DNA of 64,000 nt from an uncultured Bacteroidales bacterium (GTDB lineage Bacteria > Bacteroidota > Bacteroidia > Bacteroidales > UBA932), in assembly GCA_934717185.1 (NCBI GenBank), contig CAKUYQ010000015.1, positions 1-64,000 of the forward strand, given 5' to 3'. Positions 25,703 through 34,321 of the stretch are shown here, piece by piece. Position 1 is the first letter of the stretch; each line of letters opens with the position of its first letter. A program made the translations under genes and the position numbers. A model generated the notes under the pieces. That model saw nothing but the letters and a program-made list of their open reading frames with translations, was not told where the DNA came from and ran no database searches.

Positions 25703-26674
25703 CTAACCTCCTTTTTTTGCTCGTGGATGAGCGGTTATATAAATTTTTTTAAGCTTTTCAAACGAGTTATGGGTGTAAACCTGCGTCGTTGCCAAAGAGG
25801 CATGCCCAAGTACATTCTTTATACTGTTTATGTCTGCACCGTCGTTAAGGAGTGCTGTGGCAATGGTGTGCCTCAAGACATGTGGAGTTTTAGCCCCGTG
25901 TAACTCATTAAAGCCCTTCAATTCATTTTTAACTACATTATTAACAAACTGCAAATAAAGTGGTTCGCCTCTGTTTGTAAGAAAGAAGGCATTGCTCCGG
26001 GCATCCGGCCAACGCTCTGCTCTCGTCTGTAAATATACTAAAATTTTCTCATATAGATACGAAACTATAGGAATTTCTCTCATTTTATCTCCTTTTCCTA
26101 TAATTCTGAATATCTCTCTGCTGCTGTCAAAGTTTTCTATCTTAAGCGAAACCAACTCTGCCCTCCTCATTCCTGTAGCATACAGCATTAATACAATAAG
26201 TGCATCTCTCTCCCTCTTATACACCTCATCTACAGTCTCTTCCTCACCATCTTCATCTAATTTCCTCGGAAGGAAATCTGCCGCCAAGCAGTCTGCTACC
26301 CTGTTAATAGCCTCCTCCTCAAAAAACTTTGGAAGTCTCCTTTCAACTTTGGGGCGTTTTACGGTTGTAACAGGATTGTCATATAAAACATTATTGCCAA
26401 CCAAATATTTGCAGAAACTGCTGAGTGCACTTAGATGAAGATTTATGCTCCTCGGGGTCAGCTCCTCCTCTGAGAGAGAAACAATATGGTTCCTTATATT
26501 GTTTTTGGTAAAGACCTCTTTGGCATCTGCGCCCATATTATCATCGGCCGCCGAACTGTAAAAACGCTCAATGGCATCTCTGTAAAGTTCTACTGTACGA
26601 GAGGAATATCGCTTCTCAACCGCTATATAGTTTAAGAAGCTGTTCATCAAGCTATTTAAAATACCATCGTTCAT
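25703..26674 (-). CDS. xerC: Tyrosine recombinase, XerC/XerD type
   Basis: About 323 residues from the ATG at 26674, which begins MNDGILNSLMNSFLNYIAVE; an upstream ATG at 26704 is less likely. The N-terminal SAM-like domain contains VEKRYSSRTVELYRDAIERF. The catalytic domain has the Arg in ATGMRRAELVSL, the Lys in GKGDKMREIP, HVLRHTIATALL (HxxR), LGHASLATTQVYTH with the second His and the nucleophilic Tyr. Its place beside hpf, and elsewhere in Bacteroidales usually beside rpsU too, identifies the housekeeping dimer-resolution or related recombinase rather than a phage integrase; XerC against XerD cannot be separated from sequence alone. Confidence 0.88.
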   Translation of the reverse strand: MNDGILNSLMNSFLNYIAVEKRYSSRTVELYRDAIERFYSSAADDNMGADAKEVFTKNNIRNHIVSLSEEELTPRSINLHLSALSSFCKYLVGNNVLYDNPVTTVKRPKVERRLPKFFEEEAINRVADCLAADFLPRKLDEDGEEETVDEVYKRERDALIVLMLYATGMRRAELVSLKIENFDSSREIFRIIGKGDKMREIPIVSYLYEKILVYLQTRAERWPDARSNAFFLTNRGEPLYLQFVNNVVKNELKGFNELHGAKTPHVLRHTIATALLNDGADINSIKNVLGHASLATTQVYTHNSFEKLKKIYITAHPRAKKGG

Positions 26675-26823
26675 ACCACTAAGGTAGCAAAAAACACAAT
26701 ACAAAATGAATTTTATCTACTTTCTTGTCTCCGGTATGTGGATATTTTCCATCTGTATTACAAAAATGTTATACTTCATTCAAAATTTTTAAAAATATTG
26801 TGCAATTGTTGGTTAAATTTTTA

Positions 26824-26831
26824 TAAATTTG
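26824..26831 (+). promoter_or_regulatory. -7 box of the sugar transferase gene (TAAATTTG)
   Basis: This is an exact TAnnTTTG, 21 bases before the ATG at 26853. Confidence 0.55.
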
Positions 26832-26852
26832 TTATTTTCGGCAACAGAAGCT

Positions 26853-27461
26853 ATGTATAGAAGTTTATTCAAACGCTTTTTTGACATTGTTTTCTCTATG
26901 TTCGGGCTTATTGCAGTAAGTCCTGTGCTTTTGATTGTTACAATATGGCTATCCTTTTTCAATAAAGGAGCCGGCGTTTTTTTTACTCAAAAGCGACCCG
27001 GGAAGAATGCAAAAGTCTTTAAACTCATAAAGTTTAAGACAATGACAAATGAGAGGGACGAAAACGGAAATCTACTGCCGGATAAAGAGAGGATCACCAA
27101 TATTGGCGCATTCCTGCGTTCAACCTCTATAGACGAATTGCCCCAGTTATTGAACATAATCAAGGGCGATATGTCTTTTATAGGACCAAGACCTCTGCTT
27201 GTACAGTATCTGCCGCTTTACAACAAAGAGCAGGCAAGAAGGCATGAGGTACGACCGGGAATATCCGGTTGGGCTCAATGTCATGGGAGAAATTCAATCT
27301 CATGGGCTGAAAAATTTAGGTATGATGTCTGGTATGTTGACAATATATCGCTAAAGACAGATCTTATTGTGATATACCTGACTATTAAAAAAGTTTTGAA
27401 CAGAGAGGGTATTAATTCGTCCGATGATACAACAATGGAGTATTTTAACGGACATAATTAA
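26853..27461 (+). CDS. Polyprenyl-phosphate sugar transferase, PglC/WcaJ-like
   Basis: About 202 residues from the ATG at 26853. It is the minimal, single-domain form of the bacterial sugar transferase family (PglC-like) with one re-entrant N-terminal helix (FFDIVFSMFGLIAVSPVLLIVTIWL), the KFKTM motif, the catalytic RSTSIDELPQLLN segment (Asp-Glu pair), FIGPRPLL and RPGISGWAQ. It transfers a phospho-sugar from a UDP-sugar to undecaprenyl phosphate, the first step of glycan assembly. The two following genes look like PglD and PglE, so the sugar is probably a diacetamido-type such as bacillosamine; that is inference. No 4,6-dehydratase (PglF) is in the window. Confidence 0.9.
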   Translation: MYRSLFKRFFDIVFSMFGLIAVSPVLLIVTIWLSFFNKGAGVFFTQKRPGKNAKVFKLIKFKTMTNERDENGNLLPDKERITNIGAFLRSTSIDELPQLLNIIKGDMSFIGPRPLLVQYLPLYNKEQARRHEVRPGISGWAQCHGRNSISWAEKFRYDVWYVDNISLKTDLIVIYLTIKKVLNREGINSSDDTTMEYFNGHN

Positions 27462-27462
27462 T

Positions 27463-27552
27463 GGCGTTGGCATTAGCGTTGGCGTTGGCCACTTTTTAAG
27501 GTAGAGAAAGTAAAGAGAGGATAGAGGGTAGAGAGTGGAAAGGGCGTTGGCG
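27463..27552 (+). repeat. Hexamer array with purine-rich tract, locus 1
   Basis: Units of the form RGCRTT or RGCGTT (GGCGTT, GGCATT, AGCGTT, GGCGTT) run from 27463 to 27489. A GA-rich tract containing TAGAGA and AAAGAGAGG follows (27500-27542), then another GGCGTTGGC. The same composite occurs at 49424 and a related array at 62539. Confidence 0.7.
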
Positions 27553-27686
27553 ATAATTAAAAATTAAGTTGATAGTATATAGGAGCCTATTGTTTATAGG
27601 TAGCTGTAATAATCTTAAGTTTATAAGCTTAAAGCTACTGATTAGCCTTTGAACGATAGGTTAAATTAAAGTATAGGAACAGCATT

Positions 27687-27694
27687 TAAATTTG
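27687..27694 (+). promoter_or_regulatory. Possible -7 box before the acetyltransferase gene (TAAATTTG)
   Basis: An exact TAnnTTTG 32 bases before the start at 27726. Without a -33 element it remains tentative, but the 264-base gap after the sugar transferase makes an internal promoter likely. Confidence 0.4.
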
Positions 27695-27725
27695 CAGAAA
27701 GAAAATTAAAAGTAAAAAGTTAAAA

Positions 27726-28364
27726 ATGAGAGATATAGCTATATATGGTGCAGGAGGATTTGGAAGAGAAGTCCTTACTTTAATACAGGATATAAACAAA
27801 GCGAGCGAATCATGGAACATTATAGGCTTTTTTGATGATGGTCACAAAAAAGATGAATTGGTAAACAGGCACGTTGTTTTGGGTAACATAGATGACCTTA
27901 ACTCTTGGGACAAGCAGTTGGCTGTAGTGGTTGCTAATGGAGATCCTCTTATAAAGAGAAAAATCATTGGTAAAATAGACAATTCAAAAGTTTATTTTCC
28001 CACACTTATTCATCCGACTGCTATAATTGGAGATACAAACTACGTATCTTTTGGCAAAGGATGCATTATATGTGCCGGCAACATTATTACCACAAATATA
28101 TGTTTCCATGATTTTGTAACTCTCAATCTAGCCTGTACAGTAGGGCATAACGCAATAATAGGTAATTACACCTCCATTATGCCGGCAGTGAATATTTCCG
28201 GTGAGGTTACAGTTGGTGAGGCTGTGTATTTGGGTACGGGAGTAAAGATAATAAATAGAATAACAGTTGGAGACAATGTTGTAGTAGGAGCCGGTGCTGT
28301 AATAGCAAAGAACATTCCTGCAAACTGTACCGCTGTTGGTATTCCTGCAAAACCTATTAAGTAA
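27726..28364 (+). CDS. PglD/NeuD-like sugar O/N-acetyltransferase
   Basis: A 212-residue protein. The N-terminal Rossmann-like part binds the UDP-sugar (IAIYGAGGFGREVLTL at residues 4-19). From about 95 there are left-handed beta-helix hexapeptide repeats (NYVSFGKGCIICAGNIITTN; IIGNYTSIMPAVNISGEVTV; NVVVGAGAVIAKNIP), as in trimeric acetyltransferases; a His-Asn in LACTVGHNAIIG fits the catalytic His. With the aminotransferase downstream and the sugar transferase upstream it would acetylate a UDP-4-amino-sugar. Its final codons AAG-TAA form the first bases of palindromic repeat copy 2. Confidence 0.88.
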   Translation: MRDIAIYGAGGFGREVLTLIQDINKASESWNIIGFFDDGHKKDELVNRHVVLGNIDDLNSWDKQLAVVVANGDPLIKRKIIGKIDNSKVYFPTLIHPTAIIGDTNYVSFGKGCIICAGNIITTNICFHDFVTLNLACTVGHNAIIGNYTSIMPAVNISGEVTVGEAVYLGTGVKIINRITVGDNVVVGAGAVIAKNIPANCTAVGIPAKPIK

Positions 28365-28518
28365 GCGCTAAAAAATAAGTTGGTAAAGATTTAGCAGTAT
28401 TTTTGAGGATAGATGTCTTTTTAAAGATGGAGTGTGCCGGCGGCACATGACTGATGAGAAAAGAAATATAGACCGAAAAGACAATTAAAGATTACCAAGT
28501 TATTTTTTTTAGATTATT
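28360..28518 (-). repeat. MITE-like palindromic repeat, copy 2 (long form, 159 bp, inverted)
   Basis: It is the reverse orientation of the copy at 25138 with exactly the same length. The inner hairpin is TGTGCC-GGC-GGCACA, so the stem is conserved while the loop differs (ACC against GGC). The left end overlaps the acetyltransferase stop codon. Confidence 0.85.
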
Positions 28519-28547
28519 AAGTTTAACAAATGATTTTCATAGCATAG

Positions 28548-29735
28548 ATGGAAAGAAAACGGATTTACTTGTGCCTTGCACATTTGTGTGGAGAGGAACA
28601 AAAATATATTCAGGAAGCGATAGATACCAATTGGGTCGTTCCGCTTGGGCCAAATGTAAATGCCTTTGAAGAGCAGTTGAAACAGTATATTGGAGAAGGC
28701 AAGGAGATTGTTGCCCTGTCATCTGGAACTGCCGCAATACATCTTGCCTTAATTGAATTGGGCGTTGGATGTGGAGACGAGGTAATTGTACAGAGTTTTA
28801 CATTCTGTGCATCGGCCAATCCGGTTAAATATCTTGGAGCAACCCCCGTATTTGTTGATTCAGAGCCGGAGAGTTGGAACATGGATCCTCAACTATTGGA
28901 TGAGACTATAAATGATAGAATTGCAAAAACGGGCAAAAAGCCAAAGGCTATAATCCCTGTATCCCTTTATGGCATGCCGCCAAAAATGGATGAGATAATG
29001 AAGATAGCGAATCGTCATGAAATTCCGGTAATTGAAGATTCTGCAGAGGGACTTGGTTCTCTCTTCAACGGAAAGCCGTGCGGAACTTTCGGTAAGTTTG
29101 GTGTGCTCTCCTTTAACGGTAACAAAATGATTACCACTTCCGGCGGAGGTGCGTTAATCTGCGCAGATGCAGAGACAAAACAGCGTATAATGTGGTATGC
29201 TACCCAAGCTCGGGAGGCATATCCGTTCTACCAGCATAAAGCTATAGGATTCAATTACAGAATGTCCAATATCTGCGCCGGCATAGGACGCGGACAGATG
29301 ACAATTCTTAACAGTCATATTGAACACCATAGAAAACTTAACAGATTATACAGAGAACTTTTGTCAAATATAGATGGTATAACTTTGCATGATAATCCGT
29401 CCGCAAACTTTGACAGCAATTTCTGGCTGAATACCATAACTCTTGACCCCGCTTTAAAAGTTACCGGAATGGATGATGTACCTTCATACAACACAGGGTG
29501 CGAGCCAAACTGCAATGTTGAAGCCATGCGCCTGCTTTTGGACAAAGCCGGCGTTGAGACACGTCCTTTATGGAAGCCTATGCACAAGCAGCCTGTATAT
29601 ACAGATTGCCCTGCATATATAAACGGAGTAAGTGAGGGACTGTTTAAGGGAGGGTTATGCCTGCCAAGCGGGCCTTGCGTATCTGAGGAAGATGTGAGAT
29701 ATATTGTAGACTGTATTGAATCTGCAATAAGGTAA
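28548..29735 (+). CDS. DegT/DnrJ/EryC1-family sugar aminotransferase, PglE-like
   Basis: A 395-residue PLP-dependent aminotransferase. SSGTAAIHLAL near residue 57 is the phosphate-binding turn, VIEDSAEGLGS near 165 holds the Asp contacting the PLP ring, and the catalytic lysine is in SFNGNKMITTSGGG near 193. It transfers an amino group to C4 of a UDP-4-keto-6-deoxy sugar. The last domain contains ETRPLWKPMH and CLPSGP, usual for this family. With the PglC- and PglD-like genes upstream it makes a coherent modified-amino-sugar pathway feeding a surface glycan or protein glycosylation. Confidence 0.92.
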   Translation: MERKRIYLCLAHLCGEEQKYIQEAIDTNWVVPLGPNVNAFEEQLKQYIGEGKEIVALSSGTAAIHLALIELGVGCGDEVIVQSFTFCASANPVKYLGATPVFVDSEPESWNMDPQLLDETINDRIAKTGKKPKAIIPVSLYGMPPKMDEIMKIANRHEIPVIEDSAEGLGSLFNGKPCGTFGKFGVLSFNGNKMITTSGGGALICADAETKQRIMWYATQAREAYPFYQHKAIGFNYRMSNICAGIGRGQMTILNSHIEHHRKLNRLYRELLSNIDGITLHDNPSANFDSNFWLNTITLDPALKVTGMDDVPSYNTGCEPNCNVEAMRLLLDKAGVETRPLWKPMHKQPVYTDCPAYINGVSEGLFKGGLCLPSGPCVSEEDVRYIVDCIESAIR

Positions 29736-29770
29736 AAGGCAACACTCCATACGATTCCATAAAAAATCGA

Positions 29771-29804
29771 AAGAGGATGACCACATCATATTGGTCATCC
29801 TCTT
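29771..29804. terminator. Bidirectional terminator between the aminotransferase gene and rpsU
   Basis: A 13-bp perfect stem, AAGAGGATGACCA/TGGTCATCCTCTT, with an 8-nt loop. Confidence 0.85.
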
Positions 29805-29857
29805 CTTGTATCTATAAAACAATCTTTGTTGTCTTTCAATAAAGATGATATAATGAG

Positions 29858-30049
29858 TTATTCCTCGCTTAACTGAAGAGCTTTAACATAGATAGCCTTA
29901 TTGATCTCTTCACGTCTTCTTACAGATTTCTTAACGAAAGTCTTTCTGTTTCTAAGCTCGCGAACAGTACCTGTCTTCTCAAATTTACGTTTGAATTTCT
30001 TTAGGGCTCTCTCAATGTTCTCACCCTCTTTAATTGGAACTATAATCAT
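29858..30049 (-). CDS. rpsU: 30S ribosomal protein bS21
   Basis: A 63-residue basic protein with the bS21 pattern IIVPIKEGENIERALKKFKR, FEKTG and SVRRREEINKA. bS21 sits near the 3' end of 16S rRNA; in Bacteroidota ribosomes it is known to help hide the anti-Shine-Dalgarno. Its own mRNA has a near-perfect Shine-Dalgarno, AAAAGGAGGTGG (plus strand about 30057-30068), 7 bases before the ATG, which fits the autogenous control described for this gene in Flavobacterium. It is monocistronic here, separated from xerC-hpf by the sugar operon. Confidence 0.96.
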   Translation of the reverse strand: MIIVPIKEGENIERALKKFKRKFEKTGTVRELRNRKTFVKKSVRRREEINKAIYVKALQLSEE

Positions 30050-30080
30050 TATTTTACCACCTCCTTTTTATTTCGGACTG

Positions 30081-30111
30081 CAAAGGTATTACTTTTTGCC
30101 AATATAGCAAA
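30081..30111 (-). promoter_or_regulatory. rpsU promoter
   Basis: On the minus strand TTTG (plus 30108-30111) is followed after 19 bases by TACCTTTG (plus 30081-30088), a textbook match for the phylum. Confidence 0.75.
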
Positions 30112-30115
30112 TTTT

Positions 30116-30138
30116 CTTCCCGACAATTTGTCGGGAAG
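30116..30138. terminator. Inverted pair of the 11-mer CTTCCCGACAA after the beta-helix lipoprotein gene
   Basis: CTTCCCGACAA (30116-30126) and TTGTCGGGAAG (30128-30138) are a perfect inverted repeat with one base between. It lies 8 bases after the stop of the lipoprotein gene. The T run on the exit side is weak, so termination is plausible but unproven. Confidence 0.6.
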
Positions 30139-30146
30139 GGTAATTA

Positions 30147-31364
30147 TCAATTCATTAAAGCCCAACCTTTAGTCCAGTCATTCCCCTCCTTTACAGCACC
30201 GGCGTAGTTTACATTGGTAAAGAAGCTGTCTGCCGAAAGCTCCATTGCTCCACTGTATGTTCCAATATAGTCCGATGTCAATTTTATATCTTCAACCAAA
30301 GAGTTGTGGTTATCTGCTGCCATGAACAGTTCCGGAGAATAGATGCCCTCCTTGCAAGAAATTCCTGTGGAGAAGAAGAGATATTTAAGAGATGATGCAC
30401 CGTTAACCAATGAGTTCTCTGTCTCTGCTGTTTCAGTTGTAACGCAGTTGGTCTTGCCTGTAAGCACAGAGTTGAAGATTCTTGCAAATGTACCCGCTCT
30501 CAACCTTATACCTCTTTTGTTAACATCTGAGTTATTGCCATTTAAGGTTAAGTTAGAGAGTAACGGATTTGCTATTGGAGCAGCTGCAAAGTCTTTGCTG
30601 TTGTTATCGCATTCCAAAAGGCAGTCGCACTCCGCAGATTTTTGGACACCAATCCAGAACTGTCCTTTGCCGGACCATCCTTCTGTCCAGTCAAACAGAT
30701 CATCTGTGTTGTCATAAGATACAAGATATTTACAGTTTAGCGTGCCTCCAAACCACTCAAATCCGTCATCCGAGCCTTTATAAGCCTCAAGATACTCGGC
30801 TACTGTTCCATTTCCTACACCATAAAATGTAAATCCGTTAGCCTCTTTCTCTTCGCTGAATGAATAGCCTGCATACTCCAATCTTATATACCTTAACACA
30901 CCTGAATTGTCGTTGGCATTGTCACCGCCATAAGGAGCATCGCCAATCTCAGATTTTGATACGGTACCTTTAACATTGATAGGTGCATAACCGCAGATGT
31001 GAACACCGCCCCAAGCTCCATGCTCCTTTCTCTCAGATGTTAGTACAATAGGCTCGTTTGCAGTTCCTTGCGCATCTATCTTTGCCCCCTGCTCAATTAG
31101 TATGTAATCTACAATGTTGTCATCCTTTGCAATAACAGTAACACCGGGCTCAATGTAAAGCGTTGCACCTGCCTTTACATGGTATCCGCCGTTTAGGTAA
31201 TAGGTTTGTCCTCTCTGTAATGTTCTGTTCTCTGTAAGCTCCCCGGAGAGAAGATTGTCATCTTCATTGTTAGGATCGTTAGAACTTTTTTCACAAGAGG
31301 TAGCCAATGCCAGCATCCCGCAAAGCACCATGGCAATTTTTGATTCTGTTTTAAAATTCATCAT
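30147..31364 (-). CDS. Surface lipoprotein with parallel beta-helix pattern, partner of a TonB receptor
   Basis: About 405 residues from the tandem ATGs at 31364/31361. The signal peptide MNFKTESKIAMVLCGMLALA ends in the lipobox ATSC, followed by an acidic, Asn-rich spacer (SSNDPNNEDDN) typical of surface-exported lipoproteins in this phylum. The mature part has repeated short strands such as GATLYIEPGVTVIA and ANGFTFYGVGNGTVAEYLEAY, WFGG and WTEGWSGKGQFW, consistent with a right-handed beta-helix. It lies 96 bases after the TonB-dependent receptor gene on the same strand, the layout expected of a lipoprotein that captures substrate for the receptor. The ligand is unknown. Confidence 0.8.
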   Translation of the reverse strand: MMNFKTESKIAMVLCGMLALATSCEKSSNDPNNEDDNLLSGELTENRTLQRGQTYYLNGGYHVKAGATLYIEPGVTVIAKDDNIVDYILIEQGAKIDAQGTANEPIVLTSERKEHGAWGGVHICGYAPINVKGTVSKSEIGDAPYGGDNANDNSGVLRYIRLEYAGYSFSEEKEANGFTFYGVGNGTVAEYLEAYKGSDDGFEWFGGTLNCKYLVSYDNTDDLFDWTEGWSGKGQFWIGVQKSAECDCLLECDNNSKDFAAAPIANPLLSNLTLNGNNSDVNKRGIRLRAGTFARIFNSVLTGKTNCVTTETAETENSLVNGASSLKYLFFSTGISCKEGIYSPELFMAADNHNSLVEDIKLTSDYIGTYSGAMELSADSFFTNVNYAGAVKEGNDWTKGWALMN

Positions 31365-31459
31365 AAAATGTTTTAAAAAATCGTATTCATATTTCTCTGA
31401 TTGTAAGCTAATTAAACACAATTAAAATCTCTTGAAATCTTTATTTGTTGGGAAACAGT

Positions 31460-34084
31460 TTATAATTTAAAATTCATCCCAATCTCAAAACCAACACCCT
31501 GCTTGAACTGCTCAGTAACAACCTTTTTCCCGCTCTCTTTTATCTTTTGAGTAAACTTTATACTGCTGTTTAACAGGTTGCTTCCTTTTGCAGTTATGGT
31601 AAATCCCTTGCCAAGTTCCAGTGAACCTGTAAAATTTACAGTATTCAAAGGATGCTGAATTACGTTACTCATTCCATATATTCCAACGCTCTGTATTCTT
31701 GGACCTTGCAGATTATAAACCAATGAAAGGTTCATCTTCTGCGTTCCAACCTTTGGAGAGTAGACTACATCTGCATTCACAAGGTATGGAGAGGCTCCTT
31801 GAAGCGATCTTTGTACATCTGTATAAACACCACCTCCATTTGGAAGATTAACATTGGTATAGATAAATGAGCCGTTTGCACTTACATTAAGATTTTGCAG
31901 AAGTGACTTTTTCACCTCAATCTCAGCACCTAATGCAATTCCGCTTTCGGCATTTCTAAAAGAGTGGACAACAGATCCTCCGCTTGACTCCTGTATCATC
32001 TCAATTGGAGATGCCAAGTATTTGTAATATGCAGTCACAGAGAATAATGCACCATCATTCGCAAAATACTCGTATCTTATGTCCACATTGTAGTTGTAAC
32101 CGTTCCGCAGATTCTCGTTACCCCTCATCTCTGCACTACCATACGACTCCTTATAAAGGAACGGCGAATTTTCTATGAAAGACGGTCTTGTAACAGTTTT
32201 TGAAAGGGATAGCCTTATAGATTGTTCCTGTGTCACCGAATATTTTATGTTAATTGCAGGGAATATATCCCAACTGTTTAACCTGCTGCGTTTTGCCATT
32301 GACGCATCATTATAGTAATCTACATATTGTAGTGCGTTTTCTCCTCTGATTCCAATATTAAACAGCCATTTTTCTCCGCAATACAGATCTGTCTCTGCAA
32401 ATGCAGCAACTGTTCTGTTATAGGCATTGTATCCGTATTTAGGTTGGTTGTCTTTTATTATTGAAATAGCACCGCTCTCTATATTTTTATCATTAAGATA
32501 GCCATCTGTGTTGTAAATATCTAAAATCACAGGATTTATATTTGTAAGATTATAGTAGTACCTTACAGAATTGTAATCTCTTGTCTTGTATTTACCGTTA
32601 AATCCCCCCTTAAGATTGTTTTTCTCTCCGAATTTGTACACCAATTTCAGATTTCCCGAATACTCCCTCTCGTTCAATGTTCCAAAATAACGCATTGTCT
32701 CCTGTCTGTTGAGCTTGAAGAGGCTTAGTCTGCCATTGTCGTTTCTGAACATCACCTGTCTTCTGTCCGGCTCATTGCTGTTAGTAGTTCCGTATGAAAC
32801 CGCCCACTCTATATCTGCTTTTTTTGTTAATCTGTTGCTTCCCGACAACTGGTTGTTAAAGAGTGAATAAGCATGAAAGACGCTGTTGCTTCCAATAAGG
32901 TTGTTGCCCTCACTGTCAAAGCCCTCCCTCCTTTTATAATCATCTATTGCATTTCTTGAATAAAATGCAGTATAATTTATTCTGTCTCCATTGTCCCACT
33001 CATATCCTACAGTTGCAAGGCCACACAGCTTTAAAGTTGTAGCGTAACTATCGTAACTAAATTCATTTAACGTTGTACCCTGAACATTAAGGTTTGCTAT
33101 ATAAGCATCTTTCATTGAACTTCTCTCCAAGCTGCTGCCACCACTCAAAAACCAATCTAACTTACCGCTGCCAACCCTATACACACGCCCTATCGCAGCA
33201 TTGAGCGACACATTAAGGAGTGCACTGCTTTTGTCTATGGAGAAACCGTTCTTAAACGGATAACCCTTTATACCTCCCCCTCTTAGCATTCCGCCTTTAC
33301 TTTGACTGTGATAGAAATCCTTAAAAATTGTATTTCCGTTACCACCAATACCAACTCCCACAGAGAAACTGTTCTTGTCTCCACTCTCTTTTGTTGATAT
33401 ATCTATATGTGCCCCGGAATAATCAGCAGCCGTTCCCGCATTAAACACCTTGCTTACAGTTATGTTCCTTATAGATGATGCAGGAAAAATATCCAACGGT
33501 ATCAGTTTGTTGTCGGGATTAGGAGAAGCTATTGGAAGACCATTCAATGTTGTTATGCTATACCTGTCACCAAGCCCCCTTACAAACAATCTGTTCCCGT
33601 CAAATGATATTCCCGACAATTTCTTTACACCTTCGGCTGCATTTGAGATCCCCTTCACACTCATCTCTCCCGCACCTATCATCTCAACTGCAGCCGTTGC
33701 CAACTTACGCTCGTTTAAAAGCAGCTTCTCGCTCTCCATATTTTTCTTTCCGCTTATCACAACCTCGTCAAGCAGAAGGTCGTCAGGTTCCATTATTATA
33801 TCTATTATTAACTTTTCCTCCTTACCAATCTTTACCTCCTTCTCTACCGTCTTAAACGAAAGGTAATGCGCCTGTAACTTAAATGTACCGTGAGGAGCTT
33901 TTTTTATTACATATCTGCCATCTGCCTCTGTTGTTGTTCCTAATGTTGTTCCGGCAATGACTATCTGTACCCCCGGAAGCGGTTCATTTGTTCCTTTCTC
34001 TGTGACAATCCCCTCTACAGTCTGCGCATTAACATTATATGCTAACAGAACACTCATCGTTGCAATTAAGATTCTTCTTATCAT
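31460..34084 (-). CDS. TonB-dependent outer-membrane receptor
   Basis: An 874-residue protein. The signal peptide ends at NVNAQ (residue 21). Residues about 22-105 are a CarboxypepD_reg-like domain (VEGIVTEKGTNEPLPGVQIV, TTTEADGRYVIKKAP). The plug follows (about 115-235, with GISNAAEGVKKLSGISF, LFVRGLGDRYSITTLNGLPI), and then a barrel ending in GFEIGMNFKL. It should import a substrate across the outer membrane using TonB energy. There is no SusD homologue beside it; the neighbouring lipoprotein is of the beta-helix type, so this is not a classical starch-utilisation pair. Three copies of the TTCCCGACAA core lie in it (32838, 33510, 33610). Confidence 0.94.
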   Translation of the reverse strand: MIRRILIATMSVLLAYNVNAQTVEGIVTEKGTNEPLPGVQIVIAGTTLGTTTEADGRYVIKKAPHGTFKLQAHYLSFKTVEKEVKIGKEEKLIIDIIMEPDDLLLDEVVISGKKNMESEKLLLNERKLATAAVEMIGAGEMSVKGISNAAEGVKKLSGISFDGNRLFVRGLGDRYSITTLNGLPIASPNPDNKLIPLDIFPASSIRNITVSKVFNAGTAADYSGAHIDISTKESGDKNSFSVGVGIGGNGNTIFKDFYHSQSKGGMLRGGGIKGYPFKNGFSIDKSSALLNVSLNAAIGRVYRVGSGKLDWFLSGGSSLERSSMKDAYIANLNVQGTTLNEFSYDSYATTLKLCGLATVGYEWDNGDRINYTAFYSRNAIDDYKRREGFDSEGNNLIGSNSVFHAYSLFNNQLSGSNRLTKKADIEWAVSYGTTNSNEPDRRQVMFRNDNGRLSLFKLNRQETMRYFGTLNEREYSGNLKLVYKFGEKNNLKGGFNGKYKTRDYNSVRYYYNLTNINPVILDIYNTDGYLNDKNIESGAISIIKDNQPKYGYNAYNRTVAAFAETDLYCGEKWLFNIGIRGENALQYVDYYNDASMAKRSRLNSWDIFPAINIKYSVTQEQSIRLSLSKTVTRPSFIENSPFLYKESYGSAEMRGNENLRNGYNYNVDIRYEYFANDGALFSVTAYYKYLASPIEMIQESSGGSVVHSFRNAESGIALGAEIEVKKSLLQNLNVSANGSFIYTNVNLPNGGGVYTDVQRSLQGASPYLVNADVVYSPKVGTQKMNLSLVYNLQGPRIQSVGIYGMSNVIQHPLNTVNFTGSLELGKGFTITAKGSNLLNSSIKFTQKIKESGKKVVTEQFKQGVGFEIGMNFKL

Positions 34085-34321
34085 AAATATTGTTTAAATT
34101 ATTTATATCCCGTTTTTCAAGCGCAAAGTAAAACGTATATTATTACAACAATATTTCACCTTTATTATTTTTATGTAAAGCGTTATTTATCTGATTTTGC
34201 GAACAATACAGCCATGCATAAATAATTATTACAGATATATTACAATTCATTTAAGAATTTAACACAAACACATTCCTTTTATATAAAATAACAAGTCTAC
34301 ACACGATTAAGAAGTTATTTA

